Notes: generated from the sequence alone by a model not told the origin. A stretch of DNA of 64,000 bases from Streptomyces sp. ST2-7A (GCF_021390475.1 NZ_JAJUWS010000001.1:1-64000); one strand, 5' to 3'; shown: positions 50,621-61,019, counted from the first letter of the stretch. Translations and numbers: made by a program.

Positions 50621-52249
50621 TCAGATCCGGCCCAGCTCCCACAGGCGGAAGATGCCGCCCGCGTCGCGGAGCTGCTGGATACCGGTGATCTCGCGAAGGC
50701 TCACGGTGAAGTTGCGGTTCTGCCAGATCGGGACGACCACCGCTTCCTCGGCCGCGAGCGCGTGGATCTCGCGGAAGGTGTCCATGGTGTTGGCCCGCTG
50801 CGGCTGGCTGCGGGTGTCGGCGATCAGCTCGTCGATCTCCGGGGTGCCCCAGCCGTGGCCCAGCACCGAGTCCTCCATCAGCAGCGCGGAGGTGTAGGTG
50901 TCCGGGTCGGCGAAGTCGGGGTTCCAACCGACGAAGTAGGAGTCGACGTCGTTGCTCGCCGCCGCGCCGAGAACCTCACCGACCGTGGCGAACTCGGTGA
51001 CCTCGACGTCGAAGATGCCGTCGGCCCCCAGGGTCTCCGCGATGAAGGCGACCTCCTCGGCGTGCACCTGACCGGCGAAGCCGAGGTGCAGGTCGATCGG
51101 CAGCGTGTAACCCTCGCCCTCCAGTTCCTCCCGCACGTCGGCGGGGCTCATCTGGCCGTACAGGTCGTAGTACGGGGTGCCGTGGCCGATGACACCGACC
51201 GGGACCAGCGAGTACGCGGACTCCACCGTCTGCAGTCGGACCTGACGGGCGATGGCCTCGCGGTCGATGAGGGTGGCGATCGCCCGGCGCACCGGCGTCT
51301 CGGCGGCCGGGGAGTCGCCCTGGCCGGAGTTTATGATCATGCGGATCGCCGAGCCGGTGATCTCCGAGTAGCGGATGTCCGGGTCGTTCTGGTCGATGGC
51401 GAGGATGTCCGCGGGGTTCAGCTGACCGGCGATGACATCGATCTCCTCGCCCTCCCAGGCCTCCTGGAGGGTGTCCGGACCGGTGTAGTAGTTCAGGGTC
51501 ACCGGGTAGGAGGAGACCTCCTTGACACCCTTGTAGTTCGGGTTCGGCCGGAGAACGGCGATACCGGCCTCGCCGGTCTCGTCGTTGATCAGCCGGAACT
51601 CCTCGAGGGTGTAGACGCCCGAGCCGACGGCCTTGCCGTCGTCGCGCGGGGTGTCCAGCTCGTACTCCTCGCGGTCCACGATGGAGACGGCGCCACCGGC
51701 CAGGATGTAGGGGAAGGTCACGTCGGGCTCACCGAGCTCGAAGATGACGTCCAGTCCGTCCACCCGCACGGCCTCGATGCCGTTGACGAGGCTGCCGGGA
51801 CCGGTGTAGACGAACTTCTCCTCGTCCGGGATGCTGTCGTCCGCGGCCTCGTCGGCGGCACGCTGGACCATCGCGTGGATGCGGTCGACGGAGAACTTCA
51901 CGTCCTCCGCGGTGACCTCCCGACCGGAGCTGAAGGTCAGATCGTCCCTCAGCGTGCAGCGGTACACCTGGAAGGCATTGTCGGTGAACGCGCAGCTCTC
52001 GGCCGCGTCGGGCACCGGGGTGTCGGAACCGGCCTTCAGGGTGAGCAGGCTCTGGAACACGTTGCCGTAGAGATCCCAGGACCCCGCGGCGTAGCTGTAG
52101 GCCGGATCCAGGGAGTCGGCCCGGTCCGTCACACCCACCACGATCGGGTCCTCCTGGTCGTCACCGGAGGCGAACAACAGCCATCCGCCGACGGCACCGA
52201 TCACCAACAGCACGGCCAGGCCGATGCCTATGCCCCCTTTAGCCCCCAT
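50621..52249 (-). CDS. Family 5 (peptide/nickel-type) ABC transporter substrate-binding protein
   Basis: SBP_bac_5 protein of 542 residues: VGVTDRADSLDPAYSYAAGSWDLYGNVFQSLL, LRDDLTFSSGREVTAEDVKFSVDRI, GSGVYTLEEFRL, TPVRRAIATLIDREAIARQV and YFVGWNPDFADPDTY are in family order. Instead of a lipobox the N-terminus has a single helix (GIGIGLAVLLVIGAVGGWLLFASG) without Cys, so it is probably membrane-tethered. The ATG is preferred; GTG three codons upstream is possible. No permease or ATPase genes lie nearby, so it is an orphan binding protein, probably for oligopeptides. Confidence 0.88.
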   Translation of the reverse strand: MGAKGGIGIGLAVLLVIGAVGGWLLFASGDDQEDPIVVGVTDRADSLDPAYSYAAGSWDLYGNVFQSLLTLKAGSDTPVPDAAESCAFTDNAFQVYRCTLRDDLTFSSGREVTAEDVKFSVDRIHAMVQRAADEAADDSIPDEEKFVYTGPGSLVNGIEAVRVDGLDVIFELGEPDVTFPYILAGGAVSIVDREEYELDTPRDDGKAVGSGVYTLEEFRLINDETGEAGIAVLRPNPNYKGVKEVSSYPVTLNYYTGPDTLQEAWEGEEIDVIAGQLNPADILAIDQNDPDIRYSEITGSAIRMIINSGQGDSPAAETPVRRAIATLIDREAIARQVRLQTVESAYSLVPVGVIGHGTPYYDLYGQMSPADVREELEGEGYTLPIDLHLGFAGQVHAEEVAFIAETLGADGIFDVEVTEFATVGEVLGAAASNDVDSYFVGWNPDFADPDTYTSALLMEDSVLGHGWGTPEIDELIADTRSQPQRANTMDTFREIHALAAEEAVVVPIWQNRNFTVSLREITGIQQLRDAGGIFRLWELGRI

Positions 52250-52385
52250 CGCTCGCACTACCGCCGCGCCTCTCTCAATTCGAATCCGTCGCGAGCCACA
52301 GACCTCTCGCGCGCTCAGCCAACCATAGGCGCATGTAGCCCGCACCGGCGGGGAGGCAACGGACCGGCCACAACTCGCGACGTGA

Positions 52386-52724
52386 TCAGTCGGCTACCGG
52401 CCCCTCCGTTCCGGGGACCTCGATCCGGAACTCCACGGTGACCGGTCGACCGTCCAGCGTTACCAGCACGCTCTCCCCACCGAGTTGCGGGGAGAAGGCC
52501 GCGAGCAGGTATTCACCGCTGTGCGGGGCCCTGATGCTGAAGGCCCCATCGGTGGCGCTGCGGGTCTTGTCGAGCTGACGACCGTTGCCCCCGTCGGCCG
52601 CCAGGGTCACCAGGGCGCGGGGCAGGGCGACGCCGAAGGAGTCCCGGACGACACCGCTGATGAGGTGTGGGTCGGGTGGTTCGGCGGGCTCGGGGGCGAG
52701 GTCGGAGGTCAGGGACTCCGTCAT
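52386..52724 (-). CDS. Small carboxypeptidase-regulatory-like domain protein
   Basis: 112 residues: an acidic N-terminal tail (1-25), then one Ig-like carboxypeptidase-regulatory-type domain: LISGVVRDSFGVALPRALVTLAADGG, SATDGAFSIRAPHSGEYLLAAFSPQ, PVTVEFRIEV. No signal peptide, so it is probably cytoplasmic. The ATG has a good GAGGAG ribosome-binding site. Role unknown; similar small proteins occur across Streptomyces. Confidence 0.72.
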   Translation of the reverse strand: MTESLTSDLAPEPAEPPDPHLISGVVRDSFGVALPRALVTLAADGGNGRQLDKTRSATDGAFSIRAPHSGEYLLAAFSPQLGGESVLVTLDGRPVTVEFRIEVPGTEGPVAD

Positions 52725-53478
52725 GTCGTGACTCCTCGATGAGGTGGACATCACAGGTGATCGGGTGGGTCGTCGGGCATCCCGCGCGATCTCCGGCGAT
52801 GTCCGGTGGGGTCGTGGAATGTGGTCGATGTCTCTCCTGCCCGTCGGGATCCCGTTTTCCCCCTCCGGACGTTGTCGTCTCGTTACCAAGGACACCAGGG
52901 CGGCCCGAATGGTTGTGCCCGACCGGGAGTGGAACGTCCGGGTTTCCCTCCAACGGGGGCGGGTGGACACCCCAGGGAGTCGTTGGGGCATACCGGGATC
53001 ACCCCACGCCGGTTTCATGCGGAATGCCGGATTCCGGGAGTCCGGGGAGGATTGGCGGAGATATCGGGGAGAAAGCGGACGACCGAAGGAGGATCGTCGG
53101 GATTCTCCCCGGTTTCGGGGAGAAAGTGGTGACCGGGAGGGTGATCGGGCGACGGGGTGACATCGGCGCGGGACCATCGTGGAGTCTCCGGGCCACCGGA
53201 TACCGGTCGATGGGCCCAGGCGTCGGAAAGGCGGTGCTTCTTCGCCCCATCGGCCCCCGCCCGGCGGTTCCCCCGCTTCCCCGGCCCGCGTCACACCCGA
53301 ATCCCCTTCCCCGGGAGCCGGCGGGGGAATCGGGGTGTCCACGAAGTGGGACGACGCCGACCCTCGGGCGGGTTCGCGGTGTCGGGGCGCCGGCGCCGAC
53401 CGACACCGCGAACGGGAAAGCCGGGCCCCGGGCGCGAGGTGTCGCGTCCGGCGCCCGGCGGGGTCGCGGCGGAGTCGC
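52725..53478. other. Long spacer with repeats, no clear gene
   Basis: About 750 bp. The sequence tcggggagaaag occurs at 53064 and 53116. The second copy forms a hairpin with ttctccccg (53103-53111 / 53116-53124, loop gttt). No frame has a convincing start and domain. Confidence 0.5.
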
Positions 53479-54888
53479 TCAGGCCTCCGGGGAGGCGAGG
53501 CGGACGACCGTGATGTCCGGCTCGGCGCCCACCCGCACCGGCGGGCCCCAACTACCGGCGCCGCGCGTGACGTACAGCTGGGTGTCGCCGTACCGCTCCA
53601 GCCCGGCCAGGGTCGGGTTGGCCAGATCGGCGAGGTGGGTGCCGGGCCACATCTGCCCGCCGTGGGTGTGACCGGAGAGCTGGAGGTCCACGTTGTGCTC
53701 CACGGCCTCGTGGACGAACACCGGCTGGTGGGCCATGAGCACCGAGGTGCGTCGCGGGTCGCGGTCGGCGAGCGCCGCCTCCAGGTCGGGCCCCTGACCG
53801 CTGTCCTCGCCGGCCAGGTCGTTGACGCCGGCGAGGTCGAACCAGGGCAGTTCCTCGCGCGCGTTCTCCAGCGGAGTGATGCCGAGTTCGCGGACGTGGT
53901 CGATCCACTGTTCGGCGCCCACGTAGTACTCGTGGTTCCCGGTGACGTACCAGGAGCCGTCGCGGGACCGGAGGTCGGCGAGCGGGGCGGCGGCCGAGCG
54001 CAGATCCTCCACGCCGGCGTCGACCAGGTCGCCGACGATGGTCACCAGGTCGGGCTGGGTGCTGTTCACCGCCTCCACGACGCGGCGGCAGTGCGAGCCG
54101 CCGAGGATCGGCCCGAGGTGGATGTCGCTAACCACCGCGATCCGGTAACCGTGGGCGGAACGCGGCAGACCGCGCAGCGGGACGGTGACCTCCTTGATCA
54201 CCGGATGGCGCGCGGCCAGGGTGCCGTAGGTGGTGGTGCCGGCGGCGATGGCGGCGGCGCCCAGGGCGACCGTGCGGGCGACGAAGAGCCGGCGGCCCGG
54301 GTCCCTCGGACCGGTGGTGTCGGTCGGGTTCCCGGGCGCGTCGGTGTCGGTGACCCCGGCGTCGCCCGGCTCGTGCTCCGCCAGCGCGGTGGCGGTGCGC
54401 CCGCCGCGGTGGGTGGTGTCACCCTGCCCCGTGCCGGACTCCCCGGCGCCGGTCTCCGCGGACGCGGTGCCGACGAGACCGTCCCCGCCCCCACCGGCGA
54501 CGGTCTCCGGGGTCCCGGGCCGGAGCCCGTCGGGTTCACCCGGGCCGACGGCGGCCGGCGTGGCGGTCCGGGCGGCGCGTCGGGCGAGGACGCGCCGGGC
54601 GAGGGGGCGCACCGGCTCCGCCGCCAGGAGCGGCAGGAGCAGGTAGAGCATGATGACGAACCAGTAGTAGCCGGGCCAGGCGAGGACCCGTTCCACACCG
54701 AACGGGACACCGATGTTGCCCGCGACCTGGGCCGTGATCATCAGGATCGGCATCACCACGGCGAGGACGGTGCCCACCCGCCGCCAGGTGGTGCCGGGCG
54801 CGGAGACGTCCCGCACCAGGCGACGCCACAGATACCAGTGGACGCTGCCGAACAGCGCGATGACGACGAGCAGGAACAGGGCGATCAT
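53479..54888 (-). CDS. Membrane-anchored metallophosphoesterase
   Basis: Calcineurin-like phosphoesterase of 469 residues. Four N-terminal hydrophobic segments: three in the first ~100 residues (LFLLVVIALFGSVHWYLW, VLAVVMPILMITAQVAG, YYWFVIMLYLLLPLLA), then, after a Gly/Ala-rich linker, a fourth reading RRLFVARTVALGAAAIAAGT. The catalytic domain (about 225-465) carries the five metal motifs: VVSDIHLG, GDLVD, GNHEYY, LMAHQP and GHTHGGQ. Such proteins hydrolyse phosphodiesters or lipid-A/UDP-linked substrates outside or near the membrane; the substrate is unknown. It starts eight bases after the SCO4848-type gene, so the two are co-transcribed. Confidence 0.9.
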   Translation of the reverse strand: MIALFLLVVIALFGSVHWYLWRRLVRDVSAPGTTWRRVGTVLAVVMPILMITAQVAGNIGVPFGVERVLAWPGYYWFVIMLYLLLPLLAAEPVRPLARRVLARRAARTATPAAVGPGEPDGLRPGTPETVAGGGGDGLVGTASAETGAGESGTGQGDTTHRGGRTATALAEHEPGDAGVTDTDAPGNPTDTTGPRDPGRRLFVARTVALGAAAIAAGTTTYGTLAARHPVIKEVTVPLRGLPRSAHGYRIAVVSDIHLGPILGGSHCRRVVEAVNSTQPDLVTIVGDLVDAGVEDLRSAAAPLADLRSRDGSWYVTGNHEYYVGAEQWIDHVRELGITPLENAREELPWFDLAGVNDLAGEDSGQGPDLEAALADRDPRRTSVLMAHQPVFVHEAVEHNVDLQLSGHTHGGQMWPGTHLADLANPTLAGLERYGDTQLYVTRGAGSWGPPVRVGAEPDITVVRLASPEA

Positions 54889-54896
54889 GGAGCTCC

Positions 54897-55148
54897 TCAG
54901 GGGCGATCGTTCTCACGGTGCAGGACGCGCAGGGAGCGGAAACCGATGAGTCCGATCAGGGTGCCGAGTACGAAGGACACGACGGCGAGCGCGAGGTGCA
55001 CCCAGAAGTAACCGGTGGGGGCGCCGGCGTCGTCGAAGGCGAGGCCACTGGCGTCCCGGGTGAGGTTGCGCACGAAGCTGATCCAGATGAACCAGCTCCA
55101 GGCACCGAAGGCGAGGAGGAACCAGGACACGCCGCGGCCGAGCTTCAT
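54897..55148 (-). CDS. SCO4848-family membrane protein
   Basis: 83-residue two-helix membrane protein (GVSWFLLAFGAWSWFIWISFVRNL and YFWVHLALAVVSFVLGTLIGLIGF) matching the small actinobacterial family named after S. coelicolor SCO4848. Both termini would face the cytoplasm. It precedes the metallophosphoesterase by eight bases and diverges from the D,D-carboxypeptidase gene, the same order as S. coelicolor SCO4847-4848. Function unknown. Confidence 0.87.
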   Translation of the reverse strand: MKLGRGVSWFLLAFGAWSWFIWISFVRNLTRDASGLAFDDAGAPTGYFWVHLALAVVSFVLGTLIGLIGFRSLRVLHRENDRP

Positions 55149-55373
55149 CGTTCAAGTATCCCTTTCCACGGTGAGGACCTTTCCCGGGGGTGGTGCCCGG
55201 GGGCGCCGCCGGGAAGGCGGGGGTGGTGGTCCCGCGCTGCCCGCCGACTCCCGGCCCCGACCTTCCGACCGGGTGCCACCAGACGGATGAATACGCGCCG
55301 CGGTCCTCCCCCGGATGCCCCGGTGGGTCACCGGTTCGGCTCCCCTGGCCATCCGGGTCCACGAATTCACAGG

Positions 55374-55379
55374 TAGGTT
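55374..55379 (+). promoter_or_regulatory. -10 element of a leaderless carboxypeptidase transcript
   Basis: TAGGTT followed by six bases and the GTG start; no ribosome-binding site in between. Confidence 0.45.
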
Positions 55380-55385
55380 CGCCCT

Positions 55386-56843
55386 GTGTCGATCCATCAT
55401 TTGTCATCTTGTCGCATCAATGCGGTTCGGAGTGATGCGTCTCGTACCGGTGGTCGTACCGATACGACCACCGGTACGACCGATACCGCCGACACGGCTC
55501 CCGTGACCGGGGACGGCCGGACCGTCCGCACCCCCCGGGGTGCCGGACGCCGCCGCACCGGCCTCGTCCTCGGTACCCTCCTGCTGCCCGGTCTGCTGCT
55601 GGCCACTCCCGCCACGGCCGCCGACTCCACCGAGGGCTCCCGCCCGGCGCCCGGCGCCGCCGTCCCCGCGAGCAGCGGCACCACCACCGGCGCGGGCTCC
55701 CCCGCCGCCCCCTCCGGGGTCATCGGCGGCGAACAACTGGGACTGCGGGGCACCCGGGTGCAGCCCCTGAAGGGCGCACCCGCCCTGCCGAAGACCACCG
55801 CCCGGTCCTGGATCGTCGCCGACGCCGACACCGGGGAGGTGCTGGCCGCCCGCGACGCCCACCGCCGCCTGGCTCCCGCGAGCACCCTCAAGATGCTCTT
55901 CGCCGACACCCTGCTCGCCGACACCGATCCCGAGGACGTCTACCGCGCCGATCCCCTCGACTTCGGCCGACTGGGCGCCGGCAGCAGCGCGGTGGGCATC
56001 TCCGACGGCCACGACTACACCGTCGAGGACCTGTGGCACGGCGTCTTCCTCGCCTCCGGCAACGACGCCGTGCACGCCCTGTCCGCCATGAACGGCGGAC
56101 TCGACGAGGTCACCCGCCGCATGAACGAGCGGGCCGTCGAGCTCCAGGCGATGGACACCACCGTCGTCAATCCCGACGGCTACGACGGCGAGGGCCAGCT
56201 CTCCTCCGCCTACGACCTCACCCTGATCGCCCGGGCCGGGCTGGAGAACCCCGAGTTCCGTCGCTACGCCGCCGTCGAGACCTACGCCTTCCCCGGTAAG
56301 GGCAAGGGGAAGAAGCGCGAGAGCTTCGAGATCCGCAGCACCAACCGGCTGCTGGTCGGCGCCGCCGGCCTGGACCGCTACCCCGGCATCCTCGGCGGCA
56401 AGAACGGCTACACCTCCAAGGCCGGCCACACCTTCACCGGCATCGCCGAACGCGACGGCCGCACCATGATCGTGACGGTCATGAACCCCGAGGACGGCGA
56501 CCGACTGCGCGTCTACCGGGAGACGGCCGACCTGCTCGACTGGGGTTTCGGGGCGACCGGCCGGGTCGAACCGATCGGTGAGCTGGTCCCCTCGCTGACC
56601 GAACTCGCCGAGGCCGCGGCCGCCGAGGCGGCCGCCGCCCCGCAGCCGGACGGCACCGGCGTCACGGCCGGAGCGAACGGCGAGGCGGGCGCCACCGGCG
56701 CGGGAACGGGCGGCATCGGTGCCGTCGGAATCCTGCTGCTCAGCGCGACGACCCTGACAGCGGCGGCGCTGTGGGGACGTCGGCTGTTCCACCGGCGTCG
56801 TCCCCTGCCAGGGCGTCGGCGGCGGGCCTTTCCCCGGGCGTGA
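55386..56843 (+). CDS. Secreted D-alanyl-D-alanine carboxypeptidase (SCO4847-like)
   Basis: Penicillin-binding D,D-carboxypeptidase (peptidase S11) trimming peptidoglycan stem peptides. A long Thr/Arg-rich leader (1-56) precedes the hydrophobic signal core (GLVLGTLLLPGLLLA, cleavage near 79). Active-site motifs are intact: S166-T-L-K169, S224-G-N226 and K339-N-G341. A C-terminal Ala/Gly linker and TM helix (about 448-470) with an Arg-rich tail anchor it. It aligns by synteny with S. coelicolor SCO4847. A 17-bp inverted repeat lies within the leader coding region; a later start (e.g. GTG near 55503) would place it in the 5' leader. Its 3' end overlaps the convergent YihY gene by 104 bp. Confidence 0.9.
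   Translation: MSIHHLSSCRINAVRSDASRTGGRTDTTTGTTDTADTAPVTGDGRTVRTPRGAGRRRTGLVLGTLLLPGLLLATPATAADSTEGSRPAPGAAVPASSGTTTGAGSPAAPSGVIGGEQLGLRGTRVQPLKGAPALPKTTARSWIVADADTGEVLAARDAHRRLAPASTLKMLFADTLLADTDPEDVYRADPLDFGRLGAGSSAVGISDGHDYTVEDLWHGVFLASGNDAVHALSAMNGGLDEVTRRMNERAVELQAMDTTVVNPDGYDGEGQLSSAYDLTLIARAGLENPEFRRYAAVETYAFPGKGKGKKRESFEIRSTNRLLVGAAGLDRYPGILGGKNGYTSKAGHTFTGIAERDGRTMIVTVMNPEDGDRLRVYRETADLLDWGFGATGRVEPIGELVPSLTELAEAAAAEAAAAPQPDGTGVTAGANGEAGATGAGTGGIGAVGILLLSATTLTAAALWGRRLFHRRRPLPGRRRRAFPRA
55442..55479 (+). promoter_or_regulatory. 17-bp inverted repeat in the carboxypeptidase 5' region
   Basis: tcgtaccggtggtcgta (55442-55458) and tacgaccaccggtacga (55463-55479) are perfectly complementary around ccga. 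It could be an operator or an RNA hairpin ~60 bases after the predicted transcript start. Confidence 0.55.
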
Positions 56844-57693
56844 CCGCCGTCGCCGTCCAGGCACCGCAGAACACCAGCAGCTTGGCCATCAGGTTCATCC
56901 ACACCAACAGCGCGATCGGCACACCGAACGCGCCGTAGAGACTGCGGGTGGCGATGCCCGTCAGGTAGCCGCTCAGCAGGGCCTTGAGGAGTTCGAAGCC
57001 GACCGCCCCGATCAGGCAGGCCACGATCGTGTCGGTCCGGGGTGGCCGGACCCCCGGCAGCCACACCAACAGGTACAGCATCAGCACGAAGGTGATGCCC
57101 ACCGCCACCAGGTGCGCCACGAGTTGGAGCAGGACCCGGCCGACCGGCCCGTCGATCGCCTCCTGCGCCGGCAGGCGGGTGACCGAGACGGCGAGGCCGG
57201 AGGCCACCAGCGAGAGCAGCACCACCCCGCCCAGCCCGGCCAGGACACCGACGTCCTTGGCCCGCCGCAGCAGGGCGCTCTCCCCCGGATCGCCCAGATC
57301 CCACAGTGACCGCAGGCAGCCCCGGGTCGCCTCCACCCAGCCGGCGCCGGTGGGGAGCAGGAACAGCAGGGCGACCAGACCGATCGTGCCGGCGTTGTCG
57401 ATCAACCCGCCGAGGTCCAGGTTCTCCGAGATGCCCGGCACCTGATCGGCCACCCAGTCCCGAACCGTGGCCATGCCCTCGTCGTCCAACACCGACGAGG
57501 AGATGGCCACCCCGAGCGCCAGGACCGGGAAGAAGGCCAGGAAGCTGCTGAAGGTGATGGCGGCGGCGAGCCGGGTCCAGCGCCGGGCGTCCATGTGCTC
57601 GTACACCCGCCACGGACGGCTGCGGAACAGCCACGCCAGGAGCGGTCCCACCACGGGGAGGCCGCCGAGCTTCTCCTTCGTCGCCTCGTCCAT
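56740..57693 (-). CDS. YihY/BrkB-family membrane protein
   Basis: 317-residue polytopic membrane protein of the YihY (virulence factor BrkB) family, often annotated as an inner-membrane transporter of unknown substrate. Conserved segments: RRWTRLAAAITFSSFLAFFPVLALGVAI, GTIGLVALLFLLPTGAGWVEATRGCLRSLW, and ELLKALLSGYLTGIATRSLYGAFGVPIALLVWMNLMAKLLVFCGAW; six helices overall. The start at MDEATKEKLGG is the usual one. The C-terminal ~35 codons overlap the convergent carboxypeptidase gene. Confidence 0.9.
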   Translation of the reverse strand: MDEATKEKLGGLPVVGPLLAWLFRSRPWRVYEHMDARRWTRLAAAITFSSFLAFFPVLALGVAISSSVLDDEGMATVRDWVADQVPGISENLDLGGLIDNAGTIGLVALLFLLPTGAGWVEATRGCLRSLWDLGDPGESALLRRAKDVGVLAGLGGVVLLSLVASGLAVSVTRLPAQEAIDGPVGRVLLQLVAHLVAVGITFVLMLYLLVWLPGVRPPRTDTIVACLIGAVGFELLKALLSGYLTGIATRSLYGAFGVPIALLVWMNLMAKLLVFCGAWTATAVTPGERPAADALAGDDAGGTADVPTAPPLSGSSR

Positions 57694-58192
57694 GGTCCGT
57701 CCCGGCCCGTCCTCGCGTTCGCTCCCGGAAGATGTTCGAACGGGCACGTTACGCGGGACGGGATCGGCGAGGGGGGAAGCGGACGGCGACACGCACGCGG
57801 GCCGTTTCCGGGCGGGGGCACGCCCATGGCCGGGGCGGTGACCGGCGGCGGGAGCCCGGCCGGGAGCCCGGACCGCCCGGAACGACGGCACCCGGGACGG
57901 GCGAAGGCGTTCCGCACAACACCGCGCGCCGTGCGGAACAGGCGACCTCCGGAGCCGGGCCGACCGTCCGAACGGCCGACCTCCCGCCGGCTCCGTACCA
58001 TCCGGGGCGACGGCCCCCGGGACCACCGGACCGTGTCCCCGCCGGAACGACCGGCCCCGTGACGGCGACGCCCGGGGCCACCGGACCGCCGCGGCGGCCG
58101 GCCGCCGGAACGCCCGGACCGCCCGGGACGGGTGGATCACCCGCCGCGGTGGCTCCGTGACGGGCCGGTGCGGCGGGGAGCCGGTCGGTCGG
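57694..58192. other. Spacer, no clear gene
   Basis: About 500 bp between two minus-strand genes. Frames are Arg/Pro-rich shadows; no ribosome-binding site, repeat array or strong hairpin noticed. Confidence 0.5.
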
Positions 58193-58765
58193 TCAGGCCG
58201 TCATCCGCCGCAGCGCCATCCGCTGCTGCGGCAGTGCTCCGCTCGGGAAGCGGAACTCGCGGCGCGGGCGCCATACGCCGTCCGCCGCGCCCTGCTCGTA
58301 GAGGGCGAACCCCGGCACGGTCCACTCCGCCTCGTACCCGGCCAGATCCCGCTGCGCGCGGTCCATCGCCTCCTCGGCGATGCCGTGCGCCACCGTCACA
58401 TGGGGGTGGTAGGGAAAGCCCAACTCCCGGGCCAGCGGCCCGCGCGGGTCCCGGATGCGTTCCTGGAGTCGACCGCAGGCGGTACCGCCCTGCACCACCC
58501 GGACGAACACCACCGGCGACAGCGGACGGAAGGTGTCCGTGCCCGACAGCCGCATGGGGAACGGGCGCCCGGAGGCGGCGATGGCCGCCAGGTGATCCTC
58601 CACGGCCGGACGTTCGCCGATCCCGATGACCGTCGGCGGCACCAACGTGACGTGGGTGGGGATACCGGACGCCGCGGTGTCACCCACACCGAAGCGATAT
58701 TGCTGCAACAGGCTGCCGTGCGGCTCCGGGACAGCGAGCGACACGCCGAGCGTGACGGTCCCCAC
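58193..58765 (-). CDS. 2'-5' RNA ligase / cyclic phosphodiesterase family protein
   Basis: 2H phosphoesterase of 190 residues with both catalytic H-x-T motifs: HVTLVPP and HPHVTVAHG. Members act on 2',3'-cyclic phosphate or 2'-5' RNA ends. TVTLGVSLAVPEPHGSLLQQYR is the usual opening. A strong GGGAGGAG ribosome-binding site lies six bases before the chosen GTG (VGTVTLGV); an in-frame ATG two codons upstream overlaps this spacing and is less likely, and the Ser/Thr-rich upstream frame is not coding-like. Confidence 0.87.
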   Translation of the reverse strand: MGTVTLGVSLAVPEPHGSLLQQYRFGVGDTAASGIPTHVTLVPPTVIGIGERPAVEDHLAAIAASGRPFPMRLSGTDTFRPLSPVVFVRVVQGGTACGRLQERIRDPRGPLARELGFPYHPHVTVAHGIAEEAMDRAQRDLAGYEAEWTVPGFALYEQGAADGVWRPRREFRFPSGALPQQRMALRRMTA

Positions 58766-59334
58766 CAGCATCTCCTCCCGAGTGACGCGCGATGCGCGCG
58801 CGGACGACACCATCGACCCCGTTGAAACCGACGACCCCGTTGAACCGGTCGGACGCGCCGAACCGATTGATCCCGTGGAACGCGGGGCCCCTCCCCGCGA
58901 CGCCTCCGCCTGCCGAAGCGTCCGCGTCCTCGACGCGGACCGCTGGTGAGCCGCTCGTTCCGCGGCGTCCCCGACTGCCGTGCCCGTGGCCCTCTCCGTT
59001 TCGCTCGATTCCCGCTTCGTCCCGTGTATCCGGTGGTGCCCCGTCGTGTCCCGTGATGCCCCGTCACACCGCGCCGCGCCGGGCCGGGTGGACGGTTCCA
59101 CCGACCACCGAGACCGATCTGTACCCAACCGCACCGACTCGTACCCTTCTGTACCCGATCGATATCGGGTGAGTCCGCCGGACGGGTCGGACGGGTCGGA
59201 CGGGTCGGACGCGTCGGACGCGTCGGACGGGTCGCGGCCCCGTGCCAGTGTGGCGGGCGGGGGGCCGTAACGCGAACGGTCCTCCGCCCCCCGACACCGG
59301 GCCGAAAGTCCGTATCACCCCGACCCGTCGCAGC
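58766..59334. other. Spacer with 9-bp tandem repeats
   Basis: No gene. A 9-bp unit (gtcggacgg, some copies gtcggacgc) is repeated about six times at 59176-59233, shortly beyond the trpS stop; looser gacccc-gttgaa repeats occur near 58825-58880. Confidence 0.6.
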
Positions 59335-60444
<1,110 letters not shown>

Positions 60445-60539
60445 TCACGGCGCGCGCGCCGGGGCACCGTGCCCGTGTCACGGGGCGCGCGCCCGGGTAC
60501 CCGGGCCCCGGACCGCGCCCCCCGCCCCGAGAGGTCCGC

Positions 60540-61019
60540 ATGAACGCTCCCTCCCCCACCACCTCCGTCGAGGCCCTACCTCCGCGTCGCTCCCTGTGGG
60601 TGTGCGCGCTGATCGGGGCGGGGCTGATGGCGGCGATCGACGAGATCGTCTTCCATCAACTGCTGGGCTGGCATCACTTCTGGGACCGTTCCACACCGGC
60701 CGTGGGCCTGATGTCGGACGGGTTGTTGCACACCGCCGAACTGCTCGCCCTGGTCGCCGGCTTCACCCTCCTGTGCGACCTGCGTCGACGGGGAGCGCTT
60801 TCCCGGGCGCATGCCGTGGCCGGGTTCTTCCTGGGAGCCGGCGCCTTCCAGCTCCTCGACGGGCTCGTGCTGCACAAGGTGCTGCGACTGCACCAGGTCC
60901 GGTACGGGGTGGACCTCCTCCCCTACGACCTGGCGTGGAACGCGTTCGCCGTGCTCCTGTTGGCGGTGGGGGCCGGCCTGGCGGTGCGGGCCCACCGGCG
61001 CCGGGGAACGGGCCGGTGA
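60540..61019 (+). CDS. DUF2243 membrane protein
   Basis: 159-residue protein with four helices: SLWVCALIGAGLMAAIDEIVFHQLL, GLLHTAELLALVAGFTLL, AHAVAGFFLGAGAFQLLDGLVLHKVL, and LAWNAFAVLLLAVGAGLAV. The His-rich motifs IDEIVFHQLLGWHHFWD and DGLVLHKVLRLHQVRYG define DUF2243 and suggest metal (copper or heme) binding. Its stop overlaps the GTG of the next gene (GTGA), tying it to the CtaG-like protein, so a shared role in copper handling or oxidase assembly is plausible. Confidence 0.88.
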   Translation: MNAPSPTTSVEALPPRRSLWVCALIGAGLMAAIDEIVFHQLLGWHHFWDRSTPAVGLMSDGLLHTAELLALVAGFTLLCDLRRRGALSRAHAVAGFFLGAGAFQLLDGLVLHKVLRLHQVRYGVDLLPYDLAWNAFAVLLLAVGAGLAVRAHRRRGTGR

